Positions 54,972 to 64,000 of a stretch of 64,000 nt of DNA are shown one piece after another. The DNA is from Prevotella sp. (GTDB taxonomy: Bacteria > Bacteroidota > Bacteroidia > Bacteroidales > Bacteroidaceae). A program made the translations under genes and the position numbers. The notes under the pieces were generated by a model that made no database searches, had not been told where the DNA came from, and worked only from the letters and a program-made list of their open reading frames with translations. The stretch's first letter is position 1; the number at the start of each line of letters is the position of its first letter. Location: contig JALCDQ010000003.1 in NCBI GenBank assembly GCA_022641735.1, positions 1 through 64,000 of the forward strand. Reading direction: 5' to 3'.

Positions 54972-56126
54972 TTATTTATTAGTTGTTACACGTTTCATTC
55001 TCTTCGATATATTGCTTTGTACTACACAATAGTCAATCAATGGAGCAAACATATTTCCGAAGAATATTGCCAACATCATTCCTTCTGGGTATCCGGGGTT
55101 CAACACTCTGACTATAATAGCTAGAGCGCCAATAAGGAATCCATAGATATATTTGCCGGTTTCTGTTCGGGCGCTTGTAACAGGGTCTGTAGCCATAAAA
55201 ACAGCACCAAAGCAGAAGCCACCAAGAACGATATGCTGCCACCAAGGCATTTCTGACATGCCTAAGGCATTGAAAAGTAATGCCATCAAGACACCTCCGC
55301 CAAAAACACTTATCATGGTCTTCCAGCTTGCAACGCCTGTCCACAAAAGAATCAAGGCTCCAATGGCAATGGCAATAACAGAGGTCTCTCCTACAGAACC
55401 TGGCATCAAACCAGTTACCATGTTCCAATTAAATGGAACGACATGCCCCTGAGAAAGCATTCCAAGTGGCGTTGCACAAGTGAATCCATCAGCAAGTTGA
55501 TTTCCAAAACCACATATTGTATCACCAGATATCCATACCTTATCTCCTGTCATCTGACTTGGATAAGAGAAGAAAAGGAACATTCTGGCAGCAATAGCGA
55601 CATTGAAGATATTCATGCCCGTGCCACCGAAAATCTCTTTAGCAAATATTACCGCAAAGGCGATTGCAAGAACCAACATCCATATTGGAGTGTTGATAGG
55701 TATAATAAGAGGTATGATGATACCCGTAACCAAATATCCCTCTTGTATTTCCTCATGTTTCCACTGTGCCCAAGCAAACTCAATGCCCAAGCCGACAATA
55801 TAGCTCACCAATATTTTTGGCAATAATGCTAAAAAGCCATAGAAGAATGCACTCCAGAAAGGAACTTTAGTAATACCTGCTCCGATATAATTCTGAAATC
55901 CTATATTATACATACCAAAGAGCATTGCAGGTATCAAAGCAATTACCACAATACTCATAATGCGCTTGGAATCAATGGCATCATGAATGGATACGCCACT
56001 CTTAGATGTTGTATTCGGTACGAAAAGGAAACTCTCGAATCCTTCATAAAGAGACCTAAAAGCATGAAGTTTTCCTCCCTGCTCAAAGTTTGGTCTTATT
56101 TTATCAAAATAATTATTTAACCACAT
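54972..56126 (-). CDS. nqrB: Na+-translocating NADH:quinone reductase subunit B
   Basis: The 384-residue membrane subunit shows about ten hydrophobic segments. [10 protein letters not shown] (241-250) carries Thr248, matching the covalent FMN site GETS of known NqrB. It is the main Na+ path and quinone/riboflavin-binding subunit. Its stop is followed after five bases by the nqrC start. Confidence 0.96.
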   Translation of the reverse strand: MWLNNYFDKIRPNFEQGGKLHAFRSLYEGFESFLFVPNTTSKSGVSIHDAIDSKRIMSIVVIALIPAMLFGMYNIGFQNYIGAGITKVPFWSAFFYGFLALLPKILVSYIVGLGIEFAWAQWKHEEIQEGYLVTGIIIPLIIPINTPIWMLVLAIAFAVIFAKEIFGGTGMNIFNVAIAARMFLFFSYPSQMTGDKVWISGDTICGFGNQLADGFTCATPLGMLSQGHVVPFNWNMVTGLMPGSVGETSVIAIAIGALILLWTGVASWKTMISVFGGGVLMALLFNALGMSEMPWWQHIVLGGFCFGAVFMATDPVTSARTETGKYIYGFLIGALAIIVRVLNPGYPEGMMLAIFFGNMFAPLIDYCVVQSNISKRMKRVTTNK

Positions 56127-56131
56127 AAGAC

Positions 56132-57481
56132 TTAAGCATTTTCTTTTCTTAATATATTCAATCCATTGCGCACGATATCCTGCAGTGGAAGTTTCGAGCT
56201 GTCCACAAACTCTGCAAGTGCAAAGTCTTCTGGAGATACTTCATAAATCCCCAATTGCTCCTGTTTATCTATATCTCCGGCTATCAAGGCTTTAATAAGA
56301 TATTCACCATAGATATCCATTGGCAGTACCTTATCATATTCTCCACTCATTATCATGTGACGTTCTCCACCTTTGATACGGGCATCAAGGTCGTACTCCT
56401 TTTTATATTGAAGCCATGAGAAATAGCTTCTGTTGACGGAGAATTGCTTGATGCGAGGCAATGCCCACCCCAATACTTCGTGAACTTTATCACCTTCAGG
56501 TATCACACAGACTTCAGAAGTGTGAGCACCGAGATAATCAGAGGGAGAAGCGATTCGCCCTGTAAGTGGATTACCATTAATAATACGTATATGGTCTGTA
56601 CGCACAAGATTGCCTTCAAGTATTGATTTCAGTGGCGTTCCCACCAATGCATCAACATAAGAAGGACTTGTGATTTCACTTCCGGCAATAGCAACTGTAC
56701 GCGTAAGGTCGACTTTTCCTTCATCAAACAAACGGCCAAAGAAGATGACGGCTGTAGGTTCAACTGTCCAAACGACTTCACCTTTGTTAACGGGATTCAA
56801 GTGATTAACCTGCACTCCCACGTTGCCTGCTGGACAAGGTCCGTTGAAAACATTTACTTCCACGTCCTTAGCTTTAGCCAAATCACCTTTTGCTTGACTT
56901 GCGCCTATACCTAAATAGACTTTAGCGATTTTGGAAAGAGCAGTAAGTCCAGTTTGAAACGCTTTCTCATTTCCTTTCAATTCAAACGAGAAATCACCTG
57001 CAAGCGGCATGTCTCTCAATGCCGATACAAAGATAGCTTTAGGTTGAGTTTCAGGATTAGTTGACACTGCATAGGGTAACTGATTAATGTAGCCGAACAA
57101 GCCTGCATCCAATAGACTCTTCTTGACATCTTCGCCCGATAATGAGGAAACGTCCTTCTTCCCGAAATCCACATAAACCTGCTCAGCATCTGCCGTCACT
57201 TTAATGCAAAGCACCTTGCGACGGTCACCACGGATAACAGCACTCACTTTGCCGCTAACCGGTGAAGCAAACTTTACGTCAGGATAATTCTTGTTGACGA
57301 ACAAGGGGTCTCCCACTTTAATAATATCTGACTCATGGACGACGACTTTAGGAGACACTCCTGCGAAATCATCAGGCATAAGCGCATATTCCTCGCTCGG
57401 CCTTAGTCGCATTTTTGTATCCTTAGCCTTACCCTTAAGGTTAATGTCTAAGCCTTTACGCAACTTTATTACATTTGCCAT
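56132..57481 (-). CDS. nqrA: Na+-translocating NADH:quinone reductase subunit A
   Basis: The 449-residue cytoplasmic-side subunit is recognised by IKLRKGLDINLKGKA at the start, GDPLFVNKNYPDVKFASPVSG and the later HLNPVNKGEVVW and NGNPLTGRIASPSDYLG. The frame stays open to 57691, but the ATG at 57481 gives the conserved MANVIKLRKG N-terminus and lies after a TATATTTG box at 57531-57538; the upstream extension would cross the divergent promoter region. It heads the leftward nqrABCDEF operon. Confidence 0.96.
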   Translation of the reverse strand: MANVIKLRKGLDINLKGKAKDTKMRLRPSEEYALMPDDFAGVSPKVVVHESDIIKVGDPLFVNKNYPDVKFASPVSGKVSAVIRGDRRKVLCIKVTADAEQVYVDFGKKDVSSLSGEDVKKSLLDAGLFGYINQLPYAVSTNPETQPKAIFVSALRDMPLAGDFSFELKGNEKAFQTGLTALSKIAKVYLGIGASQAKGDLAKAKDVEVNVFNGPCPAGNVGVQVNHLNPVNKGEVVWTVEPTAVIFFGRLFDEGKVDLTRTVAIAGSEITSPSYVDALVGTPLKSILEGNLVRTDHIRIINGNPLTGRIASPSDYLGAHTSEVCVIPEGDKVHEVLGWALPRIKQFSVNRSYFSWLQYKKEYDLDARIKGGERHMIMSGEYDKVLPMDIYGEYLIKALIAGDIDKQEQLGIYEVSPEDFALAEFVDSSKLPLQDIVRNGLNILRKENA

Positions 57482-57530
57482 AATTACATTATATATTATT
57501 AATGATTTTAATATCTTCCGAGATTGACTG

Positions 57531-57538
57531 CAAATATA
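57531..57538 (-). promoter_or_regulatory. -7 box of the nqr operon
   Basis: TATATTTG on the minus strand, 49 bases before the nqrA ATG. Confidence 0.45.
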
Positions 57539-57602
57539 ATAAAAATTACCCATAAAAGAAAGAAAAATATCCGTTTTATTTCTATTTGCCGTAAAATTAA
57601 TG

Positions 57603-57610
57603 TAAATTTG
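57603..57610 (+). promoter_or_regulatory. -7 box of the TamB-like gene
   Basis: TAAATTTG, 17 bases before the ATG at 57628; a TTTG lies 14 bases further upstream, shorter than usual spacing. Confidence 0.35.
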
Positions 57611-57627
57611 TAGCTGATTAATTGAAA

Positions 57628-60600
57628 ATGAAAAGACTGAAACACATAATAACGGGTGTTGTATGGACAATTGCAGGTCTGTATTTGGCACTCGTATTGC
57701 TGACGCATATTCCGCCAGTGCAGTCTTTTATCGGCTCTCAAGTAGCCAGTGCTCTGTCGCATAAATTAGGCACAGAAGTTAATGTCGGCAAAGTAAACTT
57801 GGGATTTTTTAATCGGATTATCATCGATGATGTCACCATATTTGACCAAAAAGGCAAAAAGATGCTAATGGCATCGCGCGTTTCCGCCAAGTTCGAATAT
57901 ATCCCTCTTACCAAAGGAAAAATCGCCATTTCATCGGCACAATTATTCGGTCTTCATGCTGATTTATATAAGGAAACAGCTGACAGCAAGCCCAATTATC
58001 AGTTTGTTTTGGACTCTTTAGCCTCGAAGGACACCACTTCACGTACTCCTCTTGACCTTGCCATCCATTCATTTATTATCAGAAACGGGCAAATCAAATA
58101 TGACCAACTCGACGCTCCAAATGTGCCACATCATTTTTCGCCGAAACATATCAATGCTAAAAATATCAGTGCACACCTTATTTTAAATGCCTTGACAGAT
58201 GATTCACTGAATTTGAATGTCAAGAAAATGGCTTTTCAGGAAAGCAAAGGACTCAATGTAGTGTCGCTCTCTTTTAAAGTGGTTGCCAATAAGACCTTCG
58301 CCTCGCTGGAAGAATGCCACCTTTTACTGCCCAATACATCGCTTTCTATGGGCAAGATAACGGCTTCTTACAGGCAAGATAACGGCAAATTGGAAATGCC
58401 GACATTAAGATATGATGGAAAGATTGATAATTCGAAGATAACTCTCTCAGATTTAAAGTGTTTCGAAGTTTCACTTAATAATTTTATAGACCCTGTTTTT
58501 CTCACCACCACCTTTTCAGGAACAAGCACTTCTTTGAGGCTGAAAGACATCAATCTCAACTCTCATAAGGGCAATATCCAATTACACGGAAATGGGTCAA
58601 TCAGCGATTGGCAATCTACCCCTAAATGGTATGCAGACATCACAAATTTAAAGGTCAGCTCAGATGATGCCAAATTTATAGCTGCAAATCTAGGCAAAAG
58701 AATCAATATCCCTGAATTTGTCACTCGATTGGGAGATATTCAATTTCGCGGTGAAATGGGCGGTTTTGGAAAAGACTTAGCCACAAAAGGCATCATACGA
58801 ACAGATGCCGGCAAAGCAAACATCGCTCTTGGAAAGCATGACAAAAACTTTACAGGAAGGCTAGAAACCGAAGGCTTGAACTTAAACCGCATCCTCAAGA
58901 ATGATGATTTCGGATTGATTGCAACGAGCATCAATGTCGATGGCCAATTAAACGGACATGATATCCCAGATTTAAAGGCAAAAGGTATCGTTTCCAGATT
59001 CGATTACAAGTCTTATTCTTACAAGAATTTGCTGGTTGATGGCATCTATTCTAATAATGTATTTAAAGGCTCTTTAGGCATGGATGACCCTAACGGGAAA
59101 ATCAACATGTCAGGTACTTTCAGCACAGGCAATAACATGAAGACGGCTAATCTTACTGCTCAAGTTCGCAATTTCAATCCTTCTGCCTTGAAAATCTCCA
59201 ACAAATATGCAGGAAAAACATTCGATTTTGATGTAGATGCCAATGTAAAAGGGCAATCTTTCAATACAGCCAATGGTATACTCAACATCACTAATTTCTC
59301 GATGAAATCGGATAAAAATGAATATAGCATGGCTTCCATGAGCATAAAAGCCTCTGATTTCGGCAAAGAACATCAATTAGAGATGGTGAGTGATTTCGGC
59401 AATGTTCAGATTTCCGGTCAATACGACTATGCATCTATAATAGAAAGTATTACCAATCAAATCGGAAATAAACTCCCTACTCTTCCAGGATTGCCTAAAA
59501 TCACAAAATCAAAAGCCAATAATTTCGCCATCAATGCCACCATCAACCGCTCTGATTGGTTGCAACAAATGCTTGATATTCCTTTGGAGCTGAATAAACC
59601 TCTTCACATCGAAGGTAATATCAACGACAGTCATCAGCAAATGAATATCACGCTTGAAATGCCTCAATTCACCTATGATGGCAATCGTTATGAAGGCGGA
59701 TATGTAAAGTTGTCGACACCTGACGATTCTTTGAATGCGGATGTCCATGTAAGGCAACTTGCTGATAACGGTTTGGGCACATATTGGAAGGTTAATGCCA
59801 ATGCAGCGGATAATAAACTTAGTACGATTTTATCCTTTAATAATAACGGTGAAAAGTCATTCAAGGGACAATTGAATGCTGAGACTCAATTCTTTAAAAA
59901 TCAACAAGGTACATCCGCTGCACATATCAACATCCACAGTTCTGAGATTAATGTAGGCGACTCTATTTGGACGGTCAACCCATCAGATATTGTTTATAGT
60001 AAAAACCACGTTACCATTGACCATTTTGCAATAGAGCATAATAAGCAGCACATCATTGTAAGCGGTTTGGCCACAAATCACCATGAAGATGTCGTAACCA
60101 TGGATTTGCAAGATGTAGATGTCAGTTATATCATGAATCTCATCAATTTCCATTCTGTCGATTTTGGAGGTCATGCCACCGGACATGCATATATTGCAGG
60201 GGCTTTCAATGAGCCCGAGGCGTCTGCAGATTTAATGGTCAAGAACTTTACCTTTGAGAATGGACGCATGGGCATCCTTTCAGCTAATGCCAAATTCAAT
60301 AATGCCAAAGGGCAAATAGACATTGATGCCATTGCTTATGATGAAGGAAACGCCAAGACTATTATAAAAGGATATGTGTCGCCAAAGAAAAACTATATAG
60401 ACCTCAATATCGATGCCCAGCATACAAGAGCAGAATTCTTGGAAGGTTTCTGTAGCAGTTTCATGCGCAACGTTGATGTTCATGCAGATGGAGCGTTAAG
60501 AGTATTCGGCGATTTGAGCGCCATCAACCTTACGGGCAAAGTCATTGCAAATGGCTCTATAGGCATGAAACCGCTCAACACAACCTATACTTTGAGGAAT

Positions 60601-62043
60601 GATACCATCACGATGGTACCTGACGAAATTCAGTTCAAAGGCGATTCCATATTCGATAAATACAGCCATAACGGCATTGTAACAGGCGCTTTGCATCATA
60701 AGAACCTCACAAGACTTACCTATGACTTCCATATTGCTGCCAATGATATGCTTGCTTATGACTTTAAAGATTTCGGAAAAGACACTTATTTCGGGACTGT
60801 CTATGCCACTGGCGACTGCGGTATCAAAGGGAAAAGCGGGTCGGTTGACATCAATATCGACATGACTCCTCAAAAAGGCTCTTTCATTGAATATAATGCA
60901 GGCAGTCCAACCTCACTGAGCAGTCAGGAATTCATCCATTGGTCAAATCGTGGAGACACTATTCCTATTGACTATTCGGGCATGACTACCCTGCCTGTAA
61001 AAGCCGATGAGGATGTAGATATACCGTCAGATATCCACCTGAATTTCATCATCAACTGCACGCAAGATGCCACTTTGAAGGTACTGCTCGACCAAGAATC
61101 AAAAGACATGATATCCCTAAATGGCGATGGAGTCATCAGAGCCACCTATTATAATAAAGGCAACTTTGACATGTTCGGCACTTATGTAGTTGACCATGGC
61201 ACTTACGACCTCACTATCCAAAAGATTATCAAGCGTAATTTCCAGTTCCAGCAAGGCGGAACCATCGTCTTCGGAGGTGATGCTTATAATGCCGCACTGA
61301 ATCTGAAAGCCCAATATATAGTGAACGGAGTCAGCCTTTCCGACCTCAATATTGGTAAATCATTTGCAAGCAACAATATCAGGGTGAATTGTCTGATGAA
61401 CATTACGGGCACTCCGGCATCGCCTAAAGTTGACTTCGGATTTGACCTTCCGACTGTCAATGGCGAGGCTAAACAGATGATTACAAGCCTGATTAACAGC
61501 GAAGAAGGAATGAATCAGCAGGTGCTCTATCTGCTTGCAATCGGGCGTTTTTATTCTCAAGGAAACAACAACGCCACCACTGGGAGTACGACAGCTCAGC
61601 AAAGTCAGACCTCGCTGGCCATGCAAAGCATCTTAAGTGGGCAGCTAAGCCAGCAACTGAATAATGTTTTGCACACTGTGGTCAATAATTCCAACTGGAA
61701 TTTAGGCGCAAACATTTCAACGGGAAATGAAGGTTTCAATAATGCCGAATATGAAGGAATGCTGAGCGGAAGGCTGTTTAACAACCGTCTCCTTATCAAT
61801 GGGCAGTTCGGCTATCGAGATAAAGCCAATGCCACAACGAGTTTCATCGGAGATTTCGATTTGAGATACCTCATCTTCCCTAATGGAAATTTCGCCATAA
61901 GAGTGTATAATCAGACGAATGACAGGTATTTCACGCGCAACAGTTTGAATACGCAAGGGCTTGGCTTGATACTCAAAAAGGACTTTAACGGCTGGAGAGA
62001 GCTCTTTGGTATTGGCAAGAAGAAAAAGACGAAAAGCAAATAA
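57628..62043 (+). CDS. TamB-like translocation/assembly protein (AsmA/DUF490)
   Basis: The 1471-residue protein has an N-terminal membrane segment (about 7-30) and a very long periplasmic beta-rich body of AsmA/TamB type: VNVGKVNLGFFNRIIIDDV near the start, and repeated strands such as LKDINLNSHKGNIQLHGNG. The C-terminal DUF490 region (about 1100-1450) contains NFDMFGTYVVDHGTYDLT, GGTIVFGGD and DLRYLIFPNGNFAIRVYNQT. Such proteins form hydrophobic grooves that span the periplasm and are linked to phospholipid transport and outer-membrane protein assembly. The frame includes a TTG two codons earlier; ATG 57628 is preferred. Confidence 0.9.
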   Translation: MKRLKHIITGVVWTIAGLYLALVLLTHIPPVQSFIGSQVASALSHKLGTEVNVGKVNLGFFNRIIIDDVTIFDQKGKKMLMASRVSAKFEYIPLTKGKIAISSAQLFGLHADLYKETADSKPNYQFVLDSLASKDTTSRTPLDLAIHSFIIRNGQIKYDQLDAPNVPHHFSPKHINAKNISAHLILNALTDDSLNLNVKKMAFQESKGLNVVSLSFKVVANKTFASLEECHLLLPNTSLSMGKITASYRQDNGKLEMPTLRYDGKIDNSKITLSDLKCFEVSLNNFIDPVFLTTTFSGTSTSLRLKDINLNSHKGNIQLHGNGSISDWQSTPKWYADITNLKVSSDDAKFIAANLGKRINIPEFVTRLGDIQFRGEMGGFGKDLATKGIIRTDAGKANIALGKHDKNFTGRLETEGLNLNRILKNDDFGLIATSINVDGQLNGHDIPDLKAKGIVSRFDYKSYSYKNLLVDGIYSNNVFKGSLGMDDPNGKINMSGTFSTGNNMKTANLTAQVRNFNPSALKISNKYAGKTFDFDVDANVKGQSFNTANGILNITNFSMKSDKNEYSMASMSIKASDFGKEHQLEMVSDFGNVQISGQYDYASIIESITNQIGNKLPTLPGLPKITKSKANNFAINATINRSDWLQQMLDIPLELNKPLHIEGNINDSHQQMNITLEMPQFTYDGNRYEGGYVKLSTPDDSLNADVHVRQLADNGLGTYWKVNANAADNKLSTILSFNNNGEKSFKGQLNAETQFFKNQQGTSAAHINIHSSEINVGDSIWTVNPSDIVYSKNHVTIDHFAIEHNKQHIIVSGLATNHHEDVVTMDLQDVDVSYIMNLINFHSVDFGGHATGHAYIAGAFNEPEASADLMVKNFTFENGRMGILSANAKFNNAKGQIDIDAIAYDEGNAKTIIKGYVSPKKNYIDLNIDAQHTRAEFLEGFCSSFMRNVDVHADGALRVFGDLSAINLTGKVIANGSIGMKPLNTTYTLRNDTITMVPDEIQFKGDSIFDKYSHNGIVTGALHHKNLTRLTYDFHIAANDMLAYDFKDFGKDTYFGTVYATGDCGIKGKSGSVDINIDMTPQKGSFIEYNAGSPTSLSSQEFIHWSNRGDTIPIDYSGMTTLPVKADEDVDIPSDIHLNFIINCTQDATLKVLLDQESKDMISLNGDGVIRATYYNKGNFDMFGTYVVDHGTYDLTIQKIIKRNFQFQQGGTIVFGGDAYNAALNLKAQYIVNGVSLSDLNIGKSFASNNIRVNCLMNITGTPASPKVDFGFDLPTVNGEAKQMITSLINSEEGMNQQVLYLLAIGRFYSQGNNNATTGSTTAQQSQTSLAMQSILSGQLSQQLNNVLHTVVNNSNWNLGANISTGNEGFNNAEYEGMLSGRLFNNRLLINGQFGYRDKANATTSFIGDFDLRYLIFPNGNFAIRVYNQTNDRYFTRNSLNTQGLGLILKKDFNGWRELFGIGKKKKTKSK

Positions 62044-62077
62044 GATTGTCTAATAGCAATTGCCTATCTATCAGGAC

Positions 62078-62165
62078 ATTACTGATGAAATTGTAAAAGG
62101 CTATCTTTTACCGCCTAAAAGACCATTACTTACCACGTAAAAGACCGTCTTTTACAATTGTGCCA
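62078..62165 (+). repeat. 22-bp-period degenerate array D (4 units)
   Basis: Blocks start at 62078, 62100, 62122 and 62144. Cores are TTTTAC-cgc-cTAAAA and TTAC-cac-GTAA, with linkers AGGCTATC, AGACCATT and AGACCGTC. It follows the TamB-like gene by 34 bases and closely resembles arrays A and C. Confidence 0.7.
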
Positions 62166-62261
62166 ATAACATCGGAAGTTTTATAAGATTTTTGATTGTT
62201 AAATAACTAAAAAATCCCAAACTAAGTTCAAATAATTGAAAAGATTTCATTTGAAAAGTAG

Positions 62262-62269
62262 TACCTTTG
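62262..62269 (+). promoter_or_regulatory. -7 box of rpsA
   Basis: TACCTTTG, 84 bases before the rpsA ATG. A partial TTG box lies about 23 bases upstream. Confidence 0.45.
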
Positions 62270-62352
62270 TAGCCGATTTGGCAAAAAGAGCCATTTCAGA
62301 GTTAATTCACATAAAGTCAAACTTTATTAATTATTAAACATTTAATTATTTT

Positions 62353-64000
62353 ATGTCAGATTTAAAGAACGTTGAGCCATTACAGGAGTTCGATTGGAAC
62401 GAATTCGAAAATGGAACAAGCGCAAACACCAGCAAAGAAGACCTTGAAAAGGCCTATGATGAAACCCTTAATAAGGTAACAGAACACCAAACTGTTGAGG
62501 GAACTGTGATTTCAATCGATAAGAAAGAAGTCATCGTAAACATCGGTTACAAGAGCGATGGTATCATTCCAGCCTCTGAATTCCGTTACAATCCAGACCT
62601 CAAAGTAGGTGACAAAGTTGAGGTTTATGTTGAGAACCAGGAAGACAAGAAAGGTCAGTTGGTTCTTTCTCACAAGAAAGCTCGTCTCGAAAAGAGCTGG
62701 GATCGTGTTAATGCAGCTTTGGAAGCTGATGAAGTTACACAAGGTTACATTAAGTGCCGCACTAAGGGTGGTATGATTGTTGATGTGTTTGGTATTGAAG
62801 CATTCCTTCCTGGAAGCCAGATCGACGTTCATCCTATACGTGACTACGATGTATTCGTAGGCAAGACAATGGAATTCAAGGTCGTAAAGATCAATCAGGA
62901 ATTCCGCAATGTTGTTGTTTCTCACAAGGCTTTGATTGAGGCTGAGTTGGAAGCACAGAAGAAAGTCATCATTTCTAAACTCGAAAAGGGTCAGGTACTC
63001 GAAGGTACTGTCAAGAATATCACTTCTTACGGAGTGTTTGTTGACCTTGGCGGTGTTGACGGACTGATTCATATTACAGACCTTTCTTGGGGCCGCGTTA
63101 GCGATCCTCACGAGGTTGTAGAGCTCGACCAGAAGATTAATGTCGTTATCCTCGACTTCGATGAAGAGAAGAAGCGCATTGCTCTCGGTTTGAAGCAACT
63201 TACTCCACATCCATGGGATGCACTTGATCCTGACCTGAAAGTTGGTGACCACGTGAAAGGCAAAGTTGTCGTTATCGCTGATTATGGTGCATTTGTTGAG
63301 ATTCAACCTGGTGTTGAGGGACTTATCCACGTATCAGAAATGTCATGGAGCCAGCACTTGCATTCAGCTCAAGACTTCATGCACGTTGGTGATGAGGTAG
63401 AGGCTGTCATCCTTACACTCGACCGCGAAGAGCGCAAGATGAGCTTGGGTATCAAGCAACTGAAGGAAGACCCATGGGAGAAGATCGAAGAGAAATATCC
63501 TGTAGGCAGCAAGCATACTGCAAAAGTACGTAACTTCACTAACTTCGGTATCTTCGTAGAACTTGAAGAAGGCGTTGATGGACTTATCCATATCTCAGAC
63601 CTCTCTTGGACAAAGAAGGTGAAACATCCTTCAGAATTCACATCAGTAGGTGCTGATATCGACGTTGTCGTTCTCGAAATAGACAAGGAGAACCGCCGTT
63701 TGAGCCTTGGCCACAAGCAGCTGGAAGACAATCCTTGGGATACTTATGAGACCATCTACACTCCAGGTTCAATACATAATGGTAAGATTACTGAGATGAT
63801 GGACAAGGGCGCAGTTATCACTCTTGATGAGGGTAGTGAAGGCTTTGCAACTCCAAAACATCTTGTTAAGGAAGACGGCACACAGGCTCAGCTTGGTGAA
63901 GAACTTCCATTCAAGGTAATCGAATTTGCTAAAGAGACAAGACGCATCATCCTTTCTCACTCTCGTACATTTGAGGATGCCAAAGATGAAGCTAAGTCTG
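62353..64000 (+). CDS. rpsA: 30S ribosomal protein S1 (partial, cut by window end)
   Basis: The open frame runs from the ATG at 62353 past the window end (549 codons visible). After an acidic N-terminal tail (SDLKNVEPLQEFDWNEF) there are six S1 RNA-binding repeats: the first with VEGTVISIDKKEVIVNIGY, the third with GTVKNITSYGVFVDLGG and DGLIHITDLSW, the fourth with VVVIADYGAFVEIQPG, the fifth with FTNFGIFVELEEG and the sixth with GKITEMMDKGAVITL. S1 binds mRNA on the small subunit. This matters in Bacteroidetes, where Shine-Dalgarno sequences are rarely used. Confidence 0.96.
   Translation, partial: MSDLKNVEPLQEFDWNEFENGTSANTSKEDLEKAYDETLNKVTEHQTVEGTVISIDKKEVIVNIGYKSDGIIPASEFRYNPDLKVGDKVEVYVENQEDKKGQLVLSHKKARLEKSWDRVNAALEADEVTQGYIKCRTKGGMIVDVFGIEAFLPGSQIDVHPIRDYDVFVGKTMEFKVVKINQEFRNVVVSHKALIEAELEAQKKVIISKLEKGQVLEGTVKNITSYGVFVDLGGVDGLIHITDLSWGRVSDPHEVVELDQKINVVILDFDEEKKRIALGLKQLTPHPWDALDPDLKVGDHVKGKVVVIADYGAFVEIQPGVEGLIHVSEMSWSQHLHSAQDFMHVGDEVEAVILTLDREERKMSLGIKQLKEDPWEKIEEKYPVGSKHTAKVRNFTNFGIFVELEEGVDGLIHISDLSWTKKVKHPSEFTSVGADIDVVVLEIDKENRRLSLGHKQLEDNPWDTYETIYTPGSIHNGKITEMMDKGAVITLDEGSEGFATPKHLVKEDGTQAQLGEELPFKVIEFAKETRRIILSHSRTFEDAKDEAKS

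Larger units (their letters stand above)
62044..62352. other. Intergenic region before rpsA
   Basis: About 310 bases holding array D (62078-62165) and the rpsA promoter region (-7 box at 62262-62269). The roughly 80-base leader before the rpsA start shows no recognised structure. Confidence 0.55.

Noticed and set aside
57482..57691. 70-codon N-terminal extension of nqrA
   Set aside because: It spans the divergent promoter region and overlaps the TamB-like gene start; NqrA homologues begin at the internal ATG.
62512..63960. Leftward ORFs of up to 272 codons opposite rpsA
   Set aside because: The plus-strand S1 protein runs open through the whole region; the antisense products are low-complexity shadows.

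Overview
The window looks like chromosomal DNA of a Bacteroidales bacterium, most likely Prevotella or a close relative. Supporting signs are AT-rich intergenic DNA with the Bacteroidetes promoter signature (TTTG, 19-20 bases, TAnnTTTG), few Shine-Dalgarno sites, a fused LpxC-FabZ, TonB-dependent receptors with carboxypeptidase-like N-terminal domains, families largely confined to Bacteroidetes (DUF4301, DUF4296, DUF4836, DUF5715) and an Na+-pumping NADH:quinone reductase operon. No phage, insertion sequence or CRISPR array was seen; the gene content is core chromosome.

Layout. 0-9 kb: HAD phosphatase; a two-gene leftward unit (DUF4301 protein and an NTPase-CYTH fusion); a RelA/SpoT enzyme with a degenerate hydrolase site; a TetR regulator; malic enzyme fused to a phosphotransacetylase-like domain. 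9.8-17.2 kb: leftward unit ileS, DksA-like protein, lspA, DUF4296 lipoprotein, then a C69 dipeptidase. 17.4-23.6 kb: two small rightward genes, then a leftward ECF sigma / short anti-sigma / outer-membrane receptor set and a DUF5715 putative peptidase. 23.9-28.6 kb: phoH, purC, menaquinone methyltransferase, aroE, purM. 28.8-32.1 kb: prfA, a 47-codon ORF, pyrF, HD hydrolase. 32.2-40.8 kb: lpxD, lpxC-fabZ, lpxA, miaA, class A penicillin-binding protein, Pif1-like helicase with TPRs. 41.2-50.7 kb (leftward): cupin, Oar-like receptor, then a six-gene unit (nucleoside permease, DUF151-UVR, rsmE, DUF4836 lipoprotein, ABC ATPase, permease). 51.2-51.4 kb: tRNA-Ser and tRNA-Glu. 51.5-57.5 kb: nqrABCDEF leftward, in which NqrC carries an N-terminal rubredoxin domain. 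57.6-64 kb: a TamB-like protein and rpsA, cut by the window end.

Functionally the genes cover envelope building (lipid A, peptidoglycan, lipoprotein maturation, TamB), purine/pyrimidine and aromatic synthesis, translation, stringent response and Na+-based anaerobic energy metabolism with menaquinone.

The most striking unexplained structure is a dispersed family of degenerate 22-bp-period arrays in eight intergenic regions (near 0.9, 9.4, 18.0, 28.7, 33.3, 41.0, 51.0 and 62.1 kb). Clear units are built as linker, about 6-base arm, variable 3-base centre, complementary arm. The arm sequence differs between arrays, but the period, the register and apparently the polarity are shared. I know of no named family that fits. 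The second notable item is the rubredoxin-NqrC fusion.
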